A stretch of 64,000 nucleotides of DNA from Pseudacidovorax sp. NFM-22 (GCF_021401245.1 NZ_JACBFY010000005.1:310001-374000); one strand, 5' to 3'; counted from the first letter of the stretch, positions 17,978-26,126 are shown. Made by a program: numbers and translations. The notes: generated from the letters alone by a model not told the origin.

Positions 17978-18787
17978 ATGACCGTCCATCCTTTCACCCC
18001 CTCTGCCCTGCCCGCCTCGGCGCAGGCCACCTCCTTCCTGCGGCTGCGCCAGATCTGCCTGGTGGCCCATGCGCTCGATCCCGTGGTGGAAGACCTGTGC
18101 GCCGTGTTCGGCGTGGAGGTCTGCCACCGCGACCCCGAGGTCGGCCAGTTCGGGCTGCACAACGCGCTCATGCCCTTCGGCCAGCAGTTCATCGAGGTGG
18201 TCGCGCCGACCCGGGCCGACACGGCGGCCGGCCGCTACCTGGATCGGCGGGGCGGCGATGGCGGCTACATGGTGATCCTGGACACCGACGCCCTCCCGCG
18301 CTGGCGCACCCATGTGGCGGCCATCGGCGTGCGCGTGGCCGCGCCGCTGGCCCTGGGCGACTACGAAGGCATGCAGCTGCATCCGCGAGACACCGGCGGC
18401 GCCTTGCTGGAGCTCAACACCACCCTGGGCGGCGCTGCGCTCGACGGCCCCTATTGGCCGGCGGGGCCGCACTGGCAGACGCATGTGCGCACACAGCGGG
18501 TGACCGGCATCGCCGGCGCCGTGCTCCAGTCGGCCGAGCCGCAGACGCTGGCCCGCCGCTGGTCGCAGATCCTCCAGCGGCCGCTGGCGCAGGACCATCT
18601 GGCACTGGACAACGCCACGCTGCGCTTCGTTCAGGAGGACGACGACCGTGGCGAAGGCCTGGCCGCCCTGCTGCTGCACACGCGCGATGCCGCGGCCATC
18701 GAGGCCGCCGCCCGCGCGCGCGGCCTGCCCTGCCGCGAAGGCCAGGTCACGGTCGGCGGCGTGCAGTTCCATCTGCAGGCGGCCTGA
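17978..18787 (+). CDS. VOC/glyoxalase-like domain protein
   Basis: 269-aa protein of the VOC superfamily (glyoxalase-like domain, often near acyl-CoA catabolic genes). The first module starts FLRLRQICLVAHALDPVVEDL and includes FGQQFIEVVAPT, with possible metal ligands in the HNALMPFGQQFIE stretch. A second weaker module ends VGGVQFHLQAA. GGAGAC lies 7 bases before the ATG. It comes 59 bases before an acyl-CoA dehydrogenase gene in the same direction. Its specific reaction is not known. Confidence 0.78.
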   Translation: MTVHPFTPSALPASAQATSFLRLRQICLVAHALDPVVEDLCAVFGVEVCHRDPEVGQFGLHNALMPFGQQFIEVVAPTRADTAAGRYLDRRGGDGGYMVILDTDALPRWRTHVAAIGVRVAAPLALGDYEGMQLHPRDTGGALLELNTTLGGAALDGPYWPAGPHWQTHVRTQRVTGIAGAVLQSAEPQTLARRWSQILQRPLAQDHLALDNATLRFVQEDDDRGEGLAALLLHTRDAAAIEAAARARGLPCREGQVTVGGVQFHLQAA

Positions 18788-18846
18788 TCCACACGCCCGC
18801 ACGCCCGCACGCCCGCCCGCCGCCCCGATCAACAAGGAGACATGCC

Positions 18847-20043
18847 ATGGAACTCGAATTCACGCCCGAAGAGCGGGCCTTCGCCGACGAAGTGCGCGAC
18901 TTCATCGCCGGCCACCTGCCGCCCGACATCGCCCAGCGCGTGGAGCACGACCTGCACCTGGAGCGCGACGACTACATGCGCTGGCAGCAGATCCTGGGCC
19001 GGCGCGGCTGGCATGCCTATACCTGGCCCGAGTCGCAGGGCGGGCCGGGCTGGAGCGTGATCCAGCGCTACCTGTTCGAGACCATCAGCGGGCAGATGAA
19101 CTGCCCCACCATCCAGCCCTTCGGCCCGCGCATGGTCGGACCGGTCATCTACAACTTCGGCAATGCGCAGCAACAGGCGCAGCATCTGCCGGGCATCCGC
19201 GATTCGACCGTGTGGTGGTGCCAGGGCTATTCCGAGCCTGCGTCGGGCTCGGACCTCGCCTCGCTGGCGACGCGCGCCGACGATGCCGGCGACCACTACG
19301 TGGTCAACGGCCAGAAGATCTGGACCTCGTACGCGCACCATGCCGACTGGATGTTCTGCCTGGTGCGCACGCGGCGCGAAAGCCGCAAGCAGGAGGGCAT
19401 CTCCTTCCTGCTGATCGACATGCGCACGCCGGGCATCGAGGTGCAGCCCATTCCGATGCTGGAAGGCACCCATTCCTTCAATGCGGTGTTCTTCACCGAC
19501 GTGCGGGTGCCCAAGGCCAACCTGGTGGGCGAGGAAGGCCAGGGCTGGCGCTATGCCAAGTTCCTGCTCGAGCATGAGCGGGTCGAGAACTCGAACATCG
19601 GCTTTTCGACCTTTGCGCTGCGCCGCCTGCGGCGCATGGCCGCGGCGGTGCAGGACCGGGGGCGGCCGCTGGTGGAGCAGCCGCTGTTCCGCGCCAAGCT
19701 CGCGCGCACCGAAGCCCAGCTCAAGGCGCTGGAGATGACCACGCTGCGGGCGCTGTCGAGCATGGGCAGCGGCAGCTCGCCCGGTGCCGGGCTGGCGTCT
19801 GCCCTCAAGATCCGCGGCACCGAGATCGGCCAGAGCCTGACCGAACTGCTCTTCGAGGCGGCCGGCCCGCTCGGGCAGCGGCTGGACCCGGCCCTGGCCC
19901 ACGGCAGGGGCGACCTGGCCGGCCTGGATGCCAGCCTGCGCGGCGCCCCGGCCAACTACTTCTGGCGACGCGCCATGTCGATCTACGGCGGCAGCAACGA
20001 GATCCAGCGCAACATCGTGGCCAAGCAGGTGCTGGGGCTCTGA
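18847..20043 (+). CDS. Acyl-CoA dehydrogenase family protein
   Basis: 398-aa FAD enzyme. Motifs: GWHAYTWPESQGGPGW, QGYSEPASGSDLASLATRA (flavin and substrate binding), INGQKIWTSYAHHADWMFCL-type core, and C-terminal IYGGSNEIQRNIVAKQVLGL. The frame was chosen at ATG 18847 (MELEFTPEERAF), with AAGGAG 8 bases upstream; an overlapping ATG at 18842 is in another frame. It probably catalyses the first oxidation of the CoA ester made by the CoA-transferase across the divergent promoter. Confidence 0.92.
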   Translation: MELEFTPEERAFADEVRDFIAGHLPPDIAQRVEHDLHLERDDYMRWQQILGRRGWHAYTWPESQGGPGWSVIQRYLFETISGQMNCPTIQPFGPRMVGPVIYNFGNAQQQAQHLPGIRDSTVWWCQGYSEPASGSDLASLATRADDAGDHYVVNGQKIWTSYAHHADWMFCLVRTRRESRKQEGISFLLIDMRTPGIEVQPIPMLEGTHSFNAVFFTDVRVPKANLVGEEGQGWRYAKFLLEHERVENSNIGFSTFALRRLRRMAAAVQDRGRPLVEQPLFRAKLARTEAQLKALEMTTLRALSSMGSGSSPGAGLASALKIRGTEIGQSLTELLFEAAGPLGQRLDPALAHGRGDLAGLDASLRGAPANYFWRRAMSIYGGSNEIQRNIVAKQVLGL

Positions 20044-20049
20044 GCGCCG

Positions 20050-20077
20050 GGCGCCGGTGGCGGCCTGCCCCGGCGCC
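20050..20077 (+). terminator. Hairpin after the acyl-CoA dehydrogenase gene
   Basis: GGCGCCGG and its exact complement separated by 12 bases, directly after the stop codon. It has no strong U-tract, so it is either a weak terminator or an mRNA end stabiliser. Confidence 0.45.
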
Positions 20078-20181
20078 GTTCCAGCAGGTGGAACATCGGT
20101 CTTTGCGGGGGGCGTGGGCTGGCCTAAGCTGCCTCCCATTCACGAGCCGGTCATGCAACCGGCTCGGCCCGGAGACATTCG

Positions 20182-21174
20182 ATGACCCCCACTGCCACCT
20201 CCCTTCGGCTTCGCCGCCGCGCGCTTCTTCAGGCCGCCGCCCTCGGCGCCGTGTTGCCCAACGCCTGGGCCCAGGGCGCCTTCCCGAACAAGCCTGCGCG
20301 CATCGTCGTGCCCTTCGCGGCCGGCGGGCCCACGGACCTGATGGCCCGGGCCATCGCCAAGGCCATGGGCCAGTCCACGGGCCAGCCCTTCATCGTCGAC
20401 AACAAGCCCGGCGGCGGCGGCGTGATCGGCATGAGCGAGATCGGGCGTAACCCCGCGGACGGCTACACGCTGGTGATGCCCTCGATCCTGGCGGTGACCA
20501 ACCCGGCGCTGATGCCGAACTACCCCTTCGACACCCTGAAGGACTTCAGCCCCGTCACCATCGTCGGCTTCATTCCCCATGCCCTGGTCGTCAAGCCCGA
20601 CTTTCCGGCCGCCGACCTGCAGGCGCTGGTGAAGATGGGCAAGCAGAACCCCAACAGCCTCTCGTACGCGTCGTCGGGCATCGGCACCTCGGCCCACCTG
20701 GCGGGCGCCCTGTTCGCGCAGCGCGCAGGCATCCAGGCCACGCACGTGCCCTACCGCGGCGCCGGCCCAGCCGTGCAGGACCTGCTGGGCGGCCGCGTGC
20801 AGTTCATGTTCCTGGACATGAGCACCGCCCTCGGGCAGATCCAGGCCGGCAAGCTGCGCGCGCTGGCCGTGGCGCCGGCCAAGCGCTTCGAAGGTCTGCC
20901 GCAGGTGCCCACGGTGGCTGAGCAGGGCTACCCCGGCTTCGACGTGCATGGCTGGTACGGGCTGCTGCTCAAGGCCGGCACGCCGGCGCCGGTGATCGAT
21001 GCGCTGTACCGGGAGGTGAAGGCCGCCCTCTCGGACCCCGAGCTGCGGGCCATGTTCCGCGCGCAGGGCATCGAGCCCGGCGGCATGCCGCCTGCCGAAT
21101 ACGGCGAGGTCATCCGCAAGGACCTGGTGCAATGGCGCAAGACCATTGCCGAACTCGGCATCAAGCTCGACTGA
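20182..21174 (+). CDS. Bug/TctC-family tripartite tricarboxylate receptor
   Basis: 330-aa periplasmic solute-binding protein of the Bug family, which captures carboxylates for TctAB-type transporters or sensing. The signal has a twin-arginine-like RRRALLQAAALG, ending NAWAQG. Family motifs: ARIVVPFAAGGPTDLMAR, VDNKPGGGGVIG, ADGYTLVMPS, and VPYRGAGPAVQDLLGGRVQ. GGAGAC lies 8 bases before the ATG. It is followed after 8 bases by a 2-hydroxyacid dehydrogenase, so its ligand may be a hydroxy acid. No TctA or TctB is in the window. Confidence 0.93.
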   Translation: MTPTATSLRLRRRALLQAAALGAVLPNAWAQGAFPNKPARIVVPFAAGGPTDLMARAIAKAMGQSTGQPFIVDNKPGGGGVIGMSEIGRNPADGYTLVMPSILAVTNPALMPNYPFDTLKDFSPVTIVGFIPHALVVKPDFPAADLQALVKMGKQNPNSLSYASSGIGTSAHLAGALFAQRAGIQATHVPYRGAGPAVQDLLGGRVQFMFLDMSTALGQIQAGKLRALAVAPAKRFEGLPQVPTVAEQGYPGFDVHGWYGLLLKAGTPAPVIDALYREVKAALSDPELRAMFRAQGIEPGGMPPAEYGEVIRKDLVQWRKTIAELGIKLD

Positions 21175-21182
21175 AGGACGCC

Positions 21183-22163
21183 ATGCGGATTGCGATTCCC
21201 GACGACTACCAGGACTGCGTGCGCGGGCTGGCCTGCTTTGGCAAGCTCGCGGGGCACGAGGTCACCGTCTTCCACGACACCCTGCACGACCCCGTGGCGC
21301 TGGCCGAACGGCTGCAGGACTTCGACGCGGTGGTGCTCACGCGCGAACGCACGCGCATCGGCGCGGAGGTGCTCGCGCGGCTGCCGCGGCTGCGCCTGAT
21401 CAGCCAGACCGGCAAGGTGGCCGCCCATGTGGACCTGGCGGCCTGCACCGCGCACGGCGTGGCCGTGGCCGACGGCCGCGGCTCCGGCGCGGCGACGGCC
21501 GAGCTGACCTGGGCACTGCTGCTGGCCAGCCGGCGGCACCTGGTGGACGAGGCCAACCGGCTGCGCGCCGGCCAGTGGCAGGGCCACCTGGGCCAGCAGC
21601 TCTTCGGCCAGCGGCTGGGCATCTGGAGCTATGGCCGCATCGGCAGCCAAGTCGCCCGCTACGGCCGTGCCTTCGGCATGCAGGTGTGGGTGTGGGGCCG
21701 CGAGGCCTCCACCGCGGCGGCACGCGCCGACGGCTTCGACGTGGCGCCATCGCGCGAGGCCTTCTTTGCCGAGAGCGATGCGATCTGCCTGCATGTGCGG
21801 CTGGTGCCGCAGACGCAGGGCCTGGTCACGCGCGCCGACCTGGCCCGCATGAAGCCCAGTGCCGTGCTGGTCAACACCAGCCGCTCCGAGCTGATCGAGG
21901 ACGGCGCCCTGGTCGACGCCCTGCGCGCCGGCCGCCCGGGCTTTGCCGCCGTGGACGTCTTCGACCAGGACCTGGAGCCACTGCAGGGTGGGCATCCGCT
22001 GCTGGCGCTGCCCAATGCCCTGTGCACCCCGCACATCGGCTATGTGGAGCGCGACAACTTCGAGCACTACTTCGGCACGGCCTTCGACAACATCGTGGCC
22101 TTTGCGCAGGGGCAGCCGCGCAACATCGTCAATCCGGAAGTGCTGGGGGCGCGGCCGGACTGA
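21183..22163 (+). CDS. D-2-hydroxyacid dehydrogenase family protein
   Basis: 326-aa NAD(P)-dependent dehydrogenase/reductase of 2-hydroxy/2-oxo acids. The Rossmann signature is altered: GIWSYGRIGSQVA where most members have GxGxxG (the second glycine is Ser-Tyr). The catalytic Arg is in NTSRSELIEDGAL, the Glu in DVFDQDLEPL, and the His in TPHIGYVERDNFE. ATG 21183 (MRIAIPDDYQDCV) gives the family N-terminus. It is translationally close to the Bug receptor gene and likely acts on the imported acid. Confidence 0.9.
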   Translation: MRIAIPDDYQDCVRGLACFGKLAGHEVTVFHDTLHDPVALAERLQDFDAVVLTRERTRIGAEVLARLPRLRLISQTGKVAAHVDLAACTAHGVAVADGRGSGAATAELTWALLLASRRHLVDEANRLRAGQWQGHLGQQLFGQRLGIWSYGRIGSQVARYGRAFGMQVWVWGREASTAAARADGFDVAPSREAFFAESDAICLHVRLVPQTQGLVTRADLARMKPSAVLVNTSRSELIEDGALVDALRAGRPGFAAVDVFDQDLEPLQGGHPLLALPNALCTPHIGYVERDNFEHYFGTAFDNIVAFAQGQPRNIVNPEVLGARPD

Positions 22164-22226
22164 ACGCGCCGGATCGAGCCCAGGCGCCCCACTCTGCAGG
22201 GCCGCACGCCCGGATGCGTGGCGTGC

Positions 22227-22748
22227 TCAGTTGTGGCGGATGACGTCGAAGCCTTCGTCCGCCGTCGGTGCCACGAAATGGCGGGAGATCTGCTCGAACT
22301 CGGCATCGCTCGTTTCGAAGGGATGATCGCCGGCCGCATTGCGGGCGCGAAGACGTGCCTTGCAGACCTCGTCGGGCACGTCCAGAAGGTGCAGGGCATG
22401 GGCGGCGCCCGCCCGCTCGTACACGCCGCGCATCCAGGCCCGGGTGGCGACCGTATTGGCGGGAAAGTCGAGCACCACCGACACGCCGGTGCGCAGCAGG
22501 GCTTCGATGTGACCGCTCATGGCATCGCGCAGGCGGCCCGCGCAGCGCACATAGTCGGCGAGCGCGTGGATCTCGTTGGGATAGAGCTGCGACAGCCAGT
22601 CGTCCTCGCTGATGCGCACGGTGTGGGGCGCCGCGGCCAGGCGCTGCGTCAGCGTCGACTTGCCCGAGCCGATCTTGCCGCAGACCAGGTGCAGCGTGGC
22701 GATGAAAGAAGGTGCATCCGAAGGGGAAGGCACTGGCGGCGGGTTCAT
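22227..22748 (-). CDS. P-loop kinase-like ATP-binding protein (AAA_33 family)
   Basis: 173-aa cytosolic protein with Walker A GKIGSGKST at about residues 24-32, then ISEDDWLSQLYPNEI and VVLDFPANTVATRAWM, and LLDVPDEVCKARLRARN as a lid/arginine region. This is the small zeta-toxin/polynucleotide-kinase-like AAA_33 group, whose substrates are usually unknown. A good SD (AGGAG) lies 6-8 bases before ATG 22748. Its transcript is preceded by a short peptide frame and an intrinsic terminator (22782-22889), so expression is probably set by attenuation. Confidence 0.82.
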   Translation of the reverse strand: MNPPPVPSPSDAPSFIATLHLVCGKIGSGKSTLTQRLAAAPHTVRISEDDWLSQLYPNEIHALADYVRCAGRLRDAMSGHIEALLRTGVSVVLDFPANTVATRAWMRGVYERAGAAHALHLLDVPDEVCKARLRARNAAGDHPFETSDAEFEQISRHFVAPTADEGFDVIRHN

Positions 22749-22781
22749 TTCGATCTCCTGTGACGGGGGCCCGGGAGACAG

Positions 22782-22808
22782 AAAAAAACCCGCCTCACCG
22801 GGCGGGTT
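22782..22808 (-). terminator. Intrinsic terminator in the kinase leader (attenuator)
   Basis: On the minus strand AACCCGCC, a 6-base loop, GGCGGGTT and a run of T's form a classic rho-independent terminator, ending about 35 bases before the kinase ATG. The 5' arm AACCCGCC can instead pair with GGTGGGTT (22835-22842) just upstream (8 pairs, one G-U), so an antiterminator form exists. Confidence 0.8.
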
Positions 22809-22832
22809 GCGGATGGCGACCTGGGCCGCGCG

Positions 22833-22889
22833 CTAACCCACCCACCCTGGGATGGGGCGAATGATGGAGGGGATGCGCGGGGTGGTCAT
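22833..22889 (-). CDS. Putative leader peptide of the kinase attenuator
   Basis: 18-codon frame MTTPRIPSIIRPIPGWVG ending in TAG, rich in Ile (4) and Pro (4). It ends on the GGTGGGTT segment that can form the antiterminator, and its last codons overlap a possible pause hairpin (CCCATCC with GGGTGGG). This is the layout of a ribosome-controlled attenuator. The ribosome-binding site is weak, and the downstream gene is not an amino-acid biosynthesis gene, so the call is tentative. Confidence 0.45.
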   Translation of the reverse strand: MTTPRIPSIIRPIPGWVG

Positions 22890-23399
22890 GGTGGGGCAGC
22901 TTAACAGCGGCCATGGCATGTGCCCACGGTTCACGTCGCAGCGCTCGCGGAAGCGAGCGCTCTTCCGGAAGCGCTCCGCGACAGCTTGCCGGAACCCGCT
23001 GGATCTCGCCAAGGCCGTGCTGCTCGATAGCATGAGCGCTCCGGCCACAGGTGCGGCCAAGGATGAATGGGGCATTGCTTTCGGCAAAACCCAGCTTCTG
23101 CGGCGCAAACAGGTTGGCCAACGCGAAGCTCGGCTTCTGACCGAGAGAACGGTATGCAAGGAGGAGGGGAACCAGCAAGCCAGCCCCCGACCGCCTCTTG
23201 CCCAAGGGCAAGCGGAGCGCGCAGGCCATCGCACCACGGTGGCGGGAGGCGTGAAGGATCGAAGCCGGGAGGCCGGGGCGCCATCGTTGGTCGGCCCGGG
23301 GCGAAGCCCGCAAAGCCGGACGGCAGGAACTGCCTGCACGCGCAGGCTTGGCAAGCCATCCGATCACACACCTTGCAGAGGCCGCCTCGGGTGCGAGCG
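22890..23399. other. Gene-free accessory stretch
   Basis: About 500 bases without a convincing gene on either strand. The open frames here look like chance GC-rich frames. A clear hairpin AGCGCTCGC-GGAA-GCGAGCGCT is at 22940-22961. The left part may carry the promoter and leader of the kinase transcript. The right part runs into the decayed toxin gene. No terminal inverted repeats or transposase remains were found. Confidence 0.5.
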
Positions 23400-23617
23400 A
23401 TAGGTCGGAACTTTCTGCCGCCGACGGGTAGCAAGGTAGGTCCCGTCCGCACCGTAATCCCCGAACTCCAGCACGCCGGCCCCGCCGAGACGCCCTTGAG
23501 CACCGTGGCCGGGTTGTGCTGCTCACCGCGCTTCGCGACTTCCAGCGCGTGACCGAAGAATCGGCGCGCGGGAACGGGGAGGTCCAGCAGATCTTTCTCG
23601 CTGCTGTCTCCAGCCAT
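23400..23617 (-). pseudogene. Frameshifted RelE/HigB-like (Gp49 family) toxin relic
   Basis: From ATG 23617 the frame gives DLPVPARRFFGHALEVAKRG and NPATVLKGV, then the similarity jumps one frame to GGAGVLEFGDYGADGTYLAT and RRRQKV. Joined across a single missing base (around 23485-23490) this is the RelE/HigB-like phage-derived toxin family, which cleaves mRNA at the ribosome. Similarity then fades without the usual YVLHAFQKKSK ending, so the gene is both frameshifted and degenerate. No adjacent cognate antitoxin was recognised; the HTH-PIN pair next to it is divergent. Confidence 0.65.
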
Positions 23618-23679
23618 CGCAGCAGCCGTTCGATGGTTGTCGCCTGGGTCTCTCGCTAGCACCCAAGCCGTTTCGAATA

Positions 23680-23696
23680 GTGCGAATGGTGCGTAT
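23680..23696. promoter_or_regulatory. Direct repeat before the HTH-PIN operon
   Basis: GTGCGAAT (23680-23687) and GTGCGTAT (23689-23696) are tandem copies spaced 9 bases apart, 46-62 bases upstream of the antitoxin ATG and beside an AT-rich stretch (TATATTTCGATTTAAA). They are candidates for the antitoxin's autoregulatory site. Confidence 0.4.
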
Positions 23697-23741
23697 ATTT
23701 CGATTTAAACTCGACGACGTCGCTCGTAGAAAGGATGCACC

Positions 23742-24206
23742 ATGACTCAGATACTCGACCCCGCTACTGAAATGGAGGCGGAAATGGCGGGTGCTGCGAC
23801 AGCATGTCTCGTGGCGGCCTTGGATCATTCCAAGTCGAAGGCCGTCAAAGTGACGATCGAAATCGATGAGGAAACAGGCGGCGAAGCGCCCGTTTTGCTT
23901 GTGCCTCCGCGCGCCCTGCGCTTCTTTGCCGACGTGTTGCGTCAGATGGCCAAGCGTGAGCCGATGATGCTGGTCCCACAGAAGCTGGAGCTCACGACGC
24001 AGCAGGCCGCGGCGCTCCTCAATGTGTCCCGCCCCTTTGTCATCCGGGAGATCGAAGCGGGCCGGTTGAAGTGTCGGCTGATCAACCGCCATCGCCGCAT
24101 CGAGTTCGAGGAGTTGATGCGATACAAGGAGGAGCAAAAGCAACGGTCCGCGGGCGCCCTCAAACAACTCAACGACCTCTCTCAAGAGATGGGCGAGGAG
24201 CTGTGA
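23742..24206 (+). CDS. Excisionase-type HTH antitoxin of a PIN-domain module
   Basis: 154-aa DNA-binding protein. The region from about residue 80 has an excisionase/MerR-type HTH: LELTTQQAAALLNVSRPFVI, then REIEAGRLKCRLINRHRRI and FEELMRYKEEQK. The N-terminal half is probably a separate small domain. Family context: such proteins act as antitoxins and autorepressors for the PIN nuclease encoded directly after them. The stop TGA is immediately followed by the GTG start of the PIN gene, so translation is coupled. GAAAGGA lies 8-14 bases before the ATG. Confidence 0.82.
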   Translation: MTQILDPATEMEAEMAGAATACLVAALDHSKSKAVKVTIEIDEETGGEAPVLLVPPRALRFFADVLRQMAKREPMMLVPQKLELTTQQAAALLNVSRPFVIREIEAGRLKCRLINRHRRIEFEELMRYKEEQKQRSAGALKQLNDLSQEMGEEL

Positions 24207-24782
24207 GTGGCAGGGAGCGCGCGGTACACGGCGGTACTCGACGCCAACGTGCTGTACCCGGCGTTGCTGCGCGATGTGCTCCTGAGCTTGGCCAACGCCG
24301 ATCTCTACAGTGCCAAGTGGTCTGCCCACATCCGAGACGAATGGACGCGCAGTTTGCTGCGGGACCGGCCCGGCATGGACCACAAGGTCGCGGCGGCGGC
24401 GCACGCCATGGAGGAGGCCATTCCAGATTGCCTGGTTTCGGGCTACGAACACCTGATCGCGGGGCTCGAACTTCCAGACCCTGACGACCGCCATGTGCTG
24501 GCGGCTGCGATTGCAGGTCACGCGGACGCCATCGTGACGTGGAACGGGAAGGACTTCCCCAACGAAATCCTGGACCCATTCGGCATTGAGGTCCAGACGC
24601 CAGACGAATTCGTGCTCAATCAACTGATGCTCGAGAAAATGACCGCGCTTGCCGCACTCAAGCGCATGCGCGAGCGCTGGGCAAGGCCACAGTACGACGC
24701 CGCGGCCTTGATCGCCCTCTTTGAAAAGCGCGGCCTGCCTCAGACTGCCGCGCACCTGCGAGATGTGGTGGCACTGATCTAG
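24207..24782 (+). CDS. PIN-domain toxin (VapC-like endoribonuclease)
   Basis: 191-aa PIN-domain protein. The acidic residues of the Mg-dependent RNase site are visible: Asp in YTAVLDANVLYPALLRD, Glu in IRDEWTRSLL, and Asp in LPDPDDRHVLAAAI with DAIVTWNGKDF. The C-terminal 60 residues (LEKMTALAALKRMRERW) form an extra helical region common in this longer PIN subgroup. The start is GTG at 24207, touching the antitoxin stop. As a module it should act as a type II toxin-antitoxin system, a plausible reason the island persists. Confidence 0.85.
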   Translation: MAGSARYTAVLDANVLYPALLRDVLLSLANADLYSAKWSAHIRDEWTRSLLRDRPGMDHKVAAAAHAMEEAIPDCLVSGYEHLIAGLELPDPDDRHVLAAAIAGHADAIVTWNGKDFPNEILDPFGIEVQTPDEFVLNQLMLEKMTALAALKRMRERWARPQYDAAALIALFEKRGLPQTAAHLRDVVALI

Positions 24783-24848
24783 GTTGCAGCTCGGGTGGCC
24801 GCGCTGGCAGTTGTCCCACTTAGCCCGTGGATCGGCACTGCGGTACCT

Positions 24849-25060
24849 GTGCGACCAGGTCAATGGGTGCGACAGCGTCGCACCTTTCTCGCCCAGGCCA
24901 GGGTAGGCCAAGTGGAACTGGGGAAGCGAAGGAGGTCACTGCGGCTGAAACTCTAGCCGTGGCGCAGGCCCAGATCGGCCGCCAGGGTGTCGATGAGGGC
25001 CTTGCCGTACTAGGCGCGCACCTGGCAGGCCTGCTCGACCTCGACGATATGGCGGCCCCA
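24849..25060 (-). pseudogene. DUF1016 (YhcG/PDDEXK) nuclease relic
   Basis: Minus-strand reading gives WGRHIVEVEQ...VRA, a TAG stop, YGKALIDTLAADLGLRHG, a second TAG, then SFSRSDLLRF, and after a frameshift LAYPGLGEKGATLSHPLTW. These are consecutive blocks of the N-terminal domain of DUF1016/PDDEXK proteins. Two in-frame stops, at least one frameshift and loss of the nuclease half show a decayed fragment. It fills the otherwise gene-free 24783-25120 gap. Confidence 0.7.
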
Positions 25061-25120
25061 TTGCCGTCCCCGCCCGAATCTTGATAGGGTCCTTGTGCCG
25101 GAGCGTGCAAGCGCAGCCGT

Positions 25121-26023
25121 TCAAGATCCCAGCGCACTCGCCACGTCGGCGACTAGGGCTCGCAGCCAGACGTGCGCCGGATCCTGTCGATAGCGCACAT
25201 GCCATGCCATGTGCAGCGGAAAGCGCCCGAGGTCGACCGGCGCGGGCAGCACCTTGAGGCGCACGTCCCGGGTCAGGCGTTGGCAGATGAGCTGCGGCAG
25301 CGTGGCGCAGTAATCGGTCGTCGCAATGATCTCGGGAATGGCGGAGAAGTGCGTCACCGAAGCCACCACCTCGCGCTTGACGCCTTGCCTGTCCATCGCC
25401 TGGAAAAGCCCCGAGCGCAGGCGGCCGGGCGGAAGCACGTTGACGTGCTTCAGGCGCTCGAACTGCGCCTTGCTGATTCGTTGCCCGACCATCGGATGGT
25501 CCGCGCGCACCACGCAGGCTAGCCCATCGTCCGCGATGTGCTGCACCACCAGGTTGTCGGGCGCATCCTCGATTCGGCCGAGGACCAGCGCGGTGGTACC
25601 CGATGTGACGCCCGTCTCGGTCAGGTCGGTCCCGAAAGGCAGCGTGCGCAGCCGGATGCCAGGCGCCACCGTGCTCAGGCGGGCAACCAGCGCGGGCACC
25701 AGCACGAGTTCGACGTAGCTGTTTGGCGCGATCGTGAAGACCTGGTCGGCCTTCGACGGGTCGAAGGCACGCTGACCGAGAACCACCGTATCCACCGCGG
25801 CCAGTGCCTGCGCCAGCGCTGGCGCCAAGAGCTCCGCCTTCGGGGTCGGCCGCATGCCGTAGCGCTCGCGGATGAAGAGAGGGTCCTGCAGCAAGGTGCG
25901 CAGCCGCGCCAGGGCATTCGAGAGCGCCGCCTGCGTGACCCCCAGGCGGCTCGCAGCGCGGGTCACGCTGCGCTCTTCCATGAGCGCCACGAAGATCGGC
26001 AGCAGGTTGAGGTCGTATCGCAT
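25121..26023 (-). CDS. LysR-family transcriptional regulator
   Basis: 300-aa regulator with HTH at residues 1-60 (MRYDLNLLPIFVALMEERSV, TRAASRLGVTQAALSNALAR) and a PBP2-type effector domain (GLACVVRADHPMVGQ). It diverges from the aldo-keto reductase gene with about 100 bases between, so it probably controls that gene and the MFS exporter behind it. The ligand is unknown. Confidence 0.9.
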   Translation of the reverse strand: MRYDLNLLPIFVALMEERSVTRAASRLGVTQAALSNALARLRTLLQDPLFIRERYGMRPTPKAELLAPALAQALAAVDTVVLGQRAFDPSKADQVFTIAPNSYVELVLVPALVARLSTVAPGIRLRTLPFGTDLTETGVTSGTTALVLGRIEDAPDNLVVQHIADDGLACVVRADHPMVGQRISKAQFERLKHVNVLPPGRLRSGLFQAMDRQGVKREVVASVTHFSAIPEIIATTDYCATLPQLICQRLTRDVRLKVLPAPVDLGRFPLHMAWHVRYRQDPAHVWLRALVADVASALGS

Positions 26024-26126
26024 GCAGATCTATTGTCAACGCTAAATCTGATGTTCAGGAAATAAACTGGATGAATTGATTCGCGTCGACCACCATTCGC
26101 TCATCCCCCAACCTCAGGAGAGCGAT

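Noticed and set aside
22931-23662. 243-codon minus-strand frame as an intact gene
   Set aside because: Only its first 40 residues match a known family (RelE/HigB-like), after which the match moves to another frame; the remainder looks like chance sequence.
23523-24911. 462-codon minus-strand frame
   Set aside because: It runs opposite the HTH-PIN genes; only its first 20 residues are meaningful, as part of the DUF1016 relic.
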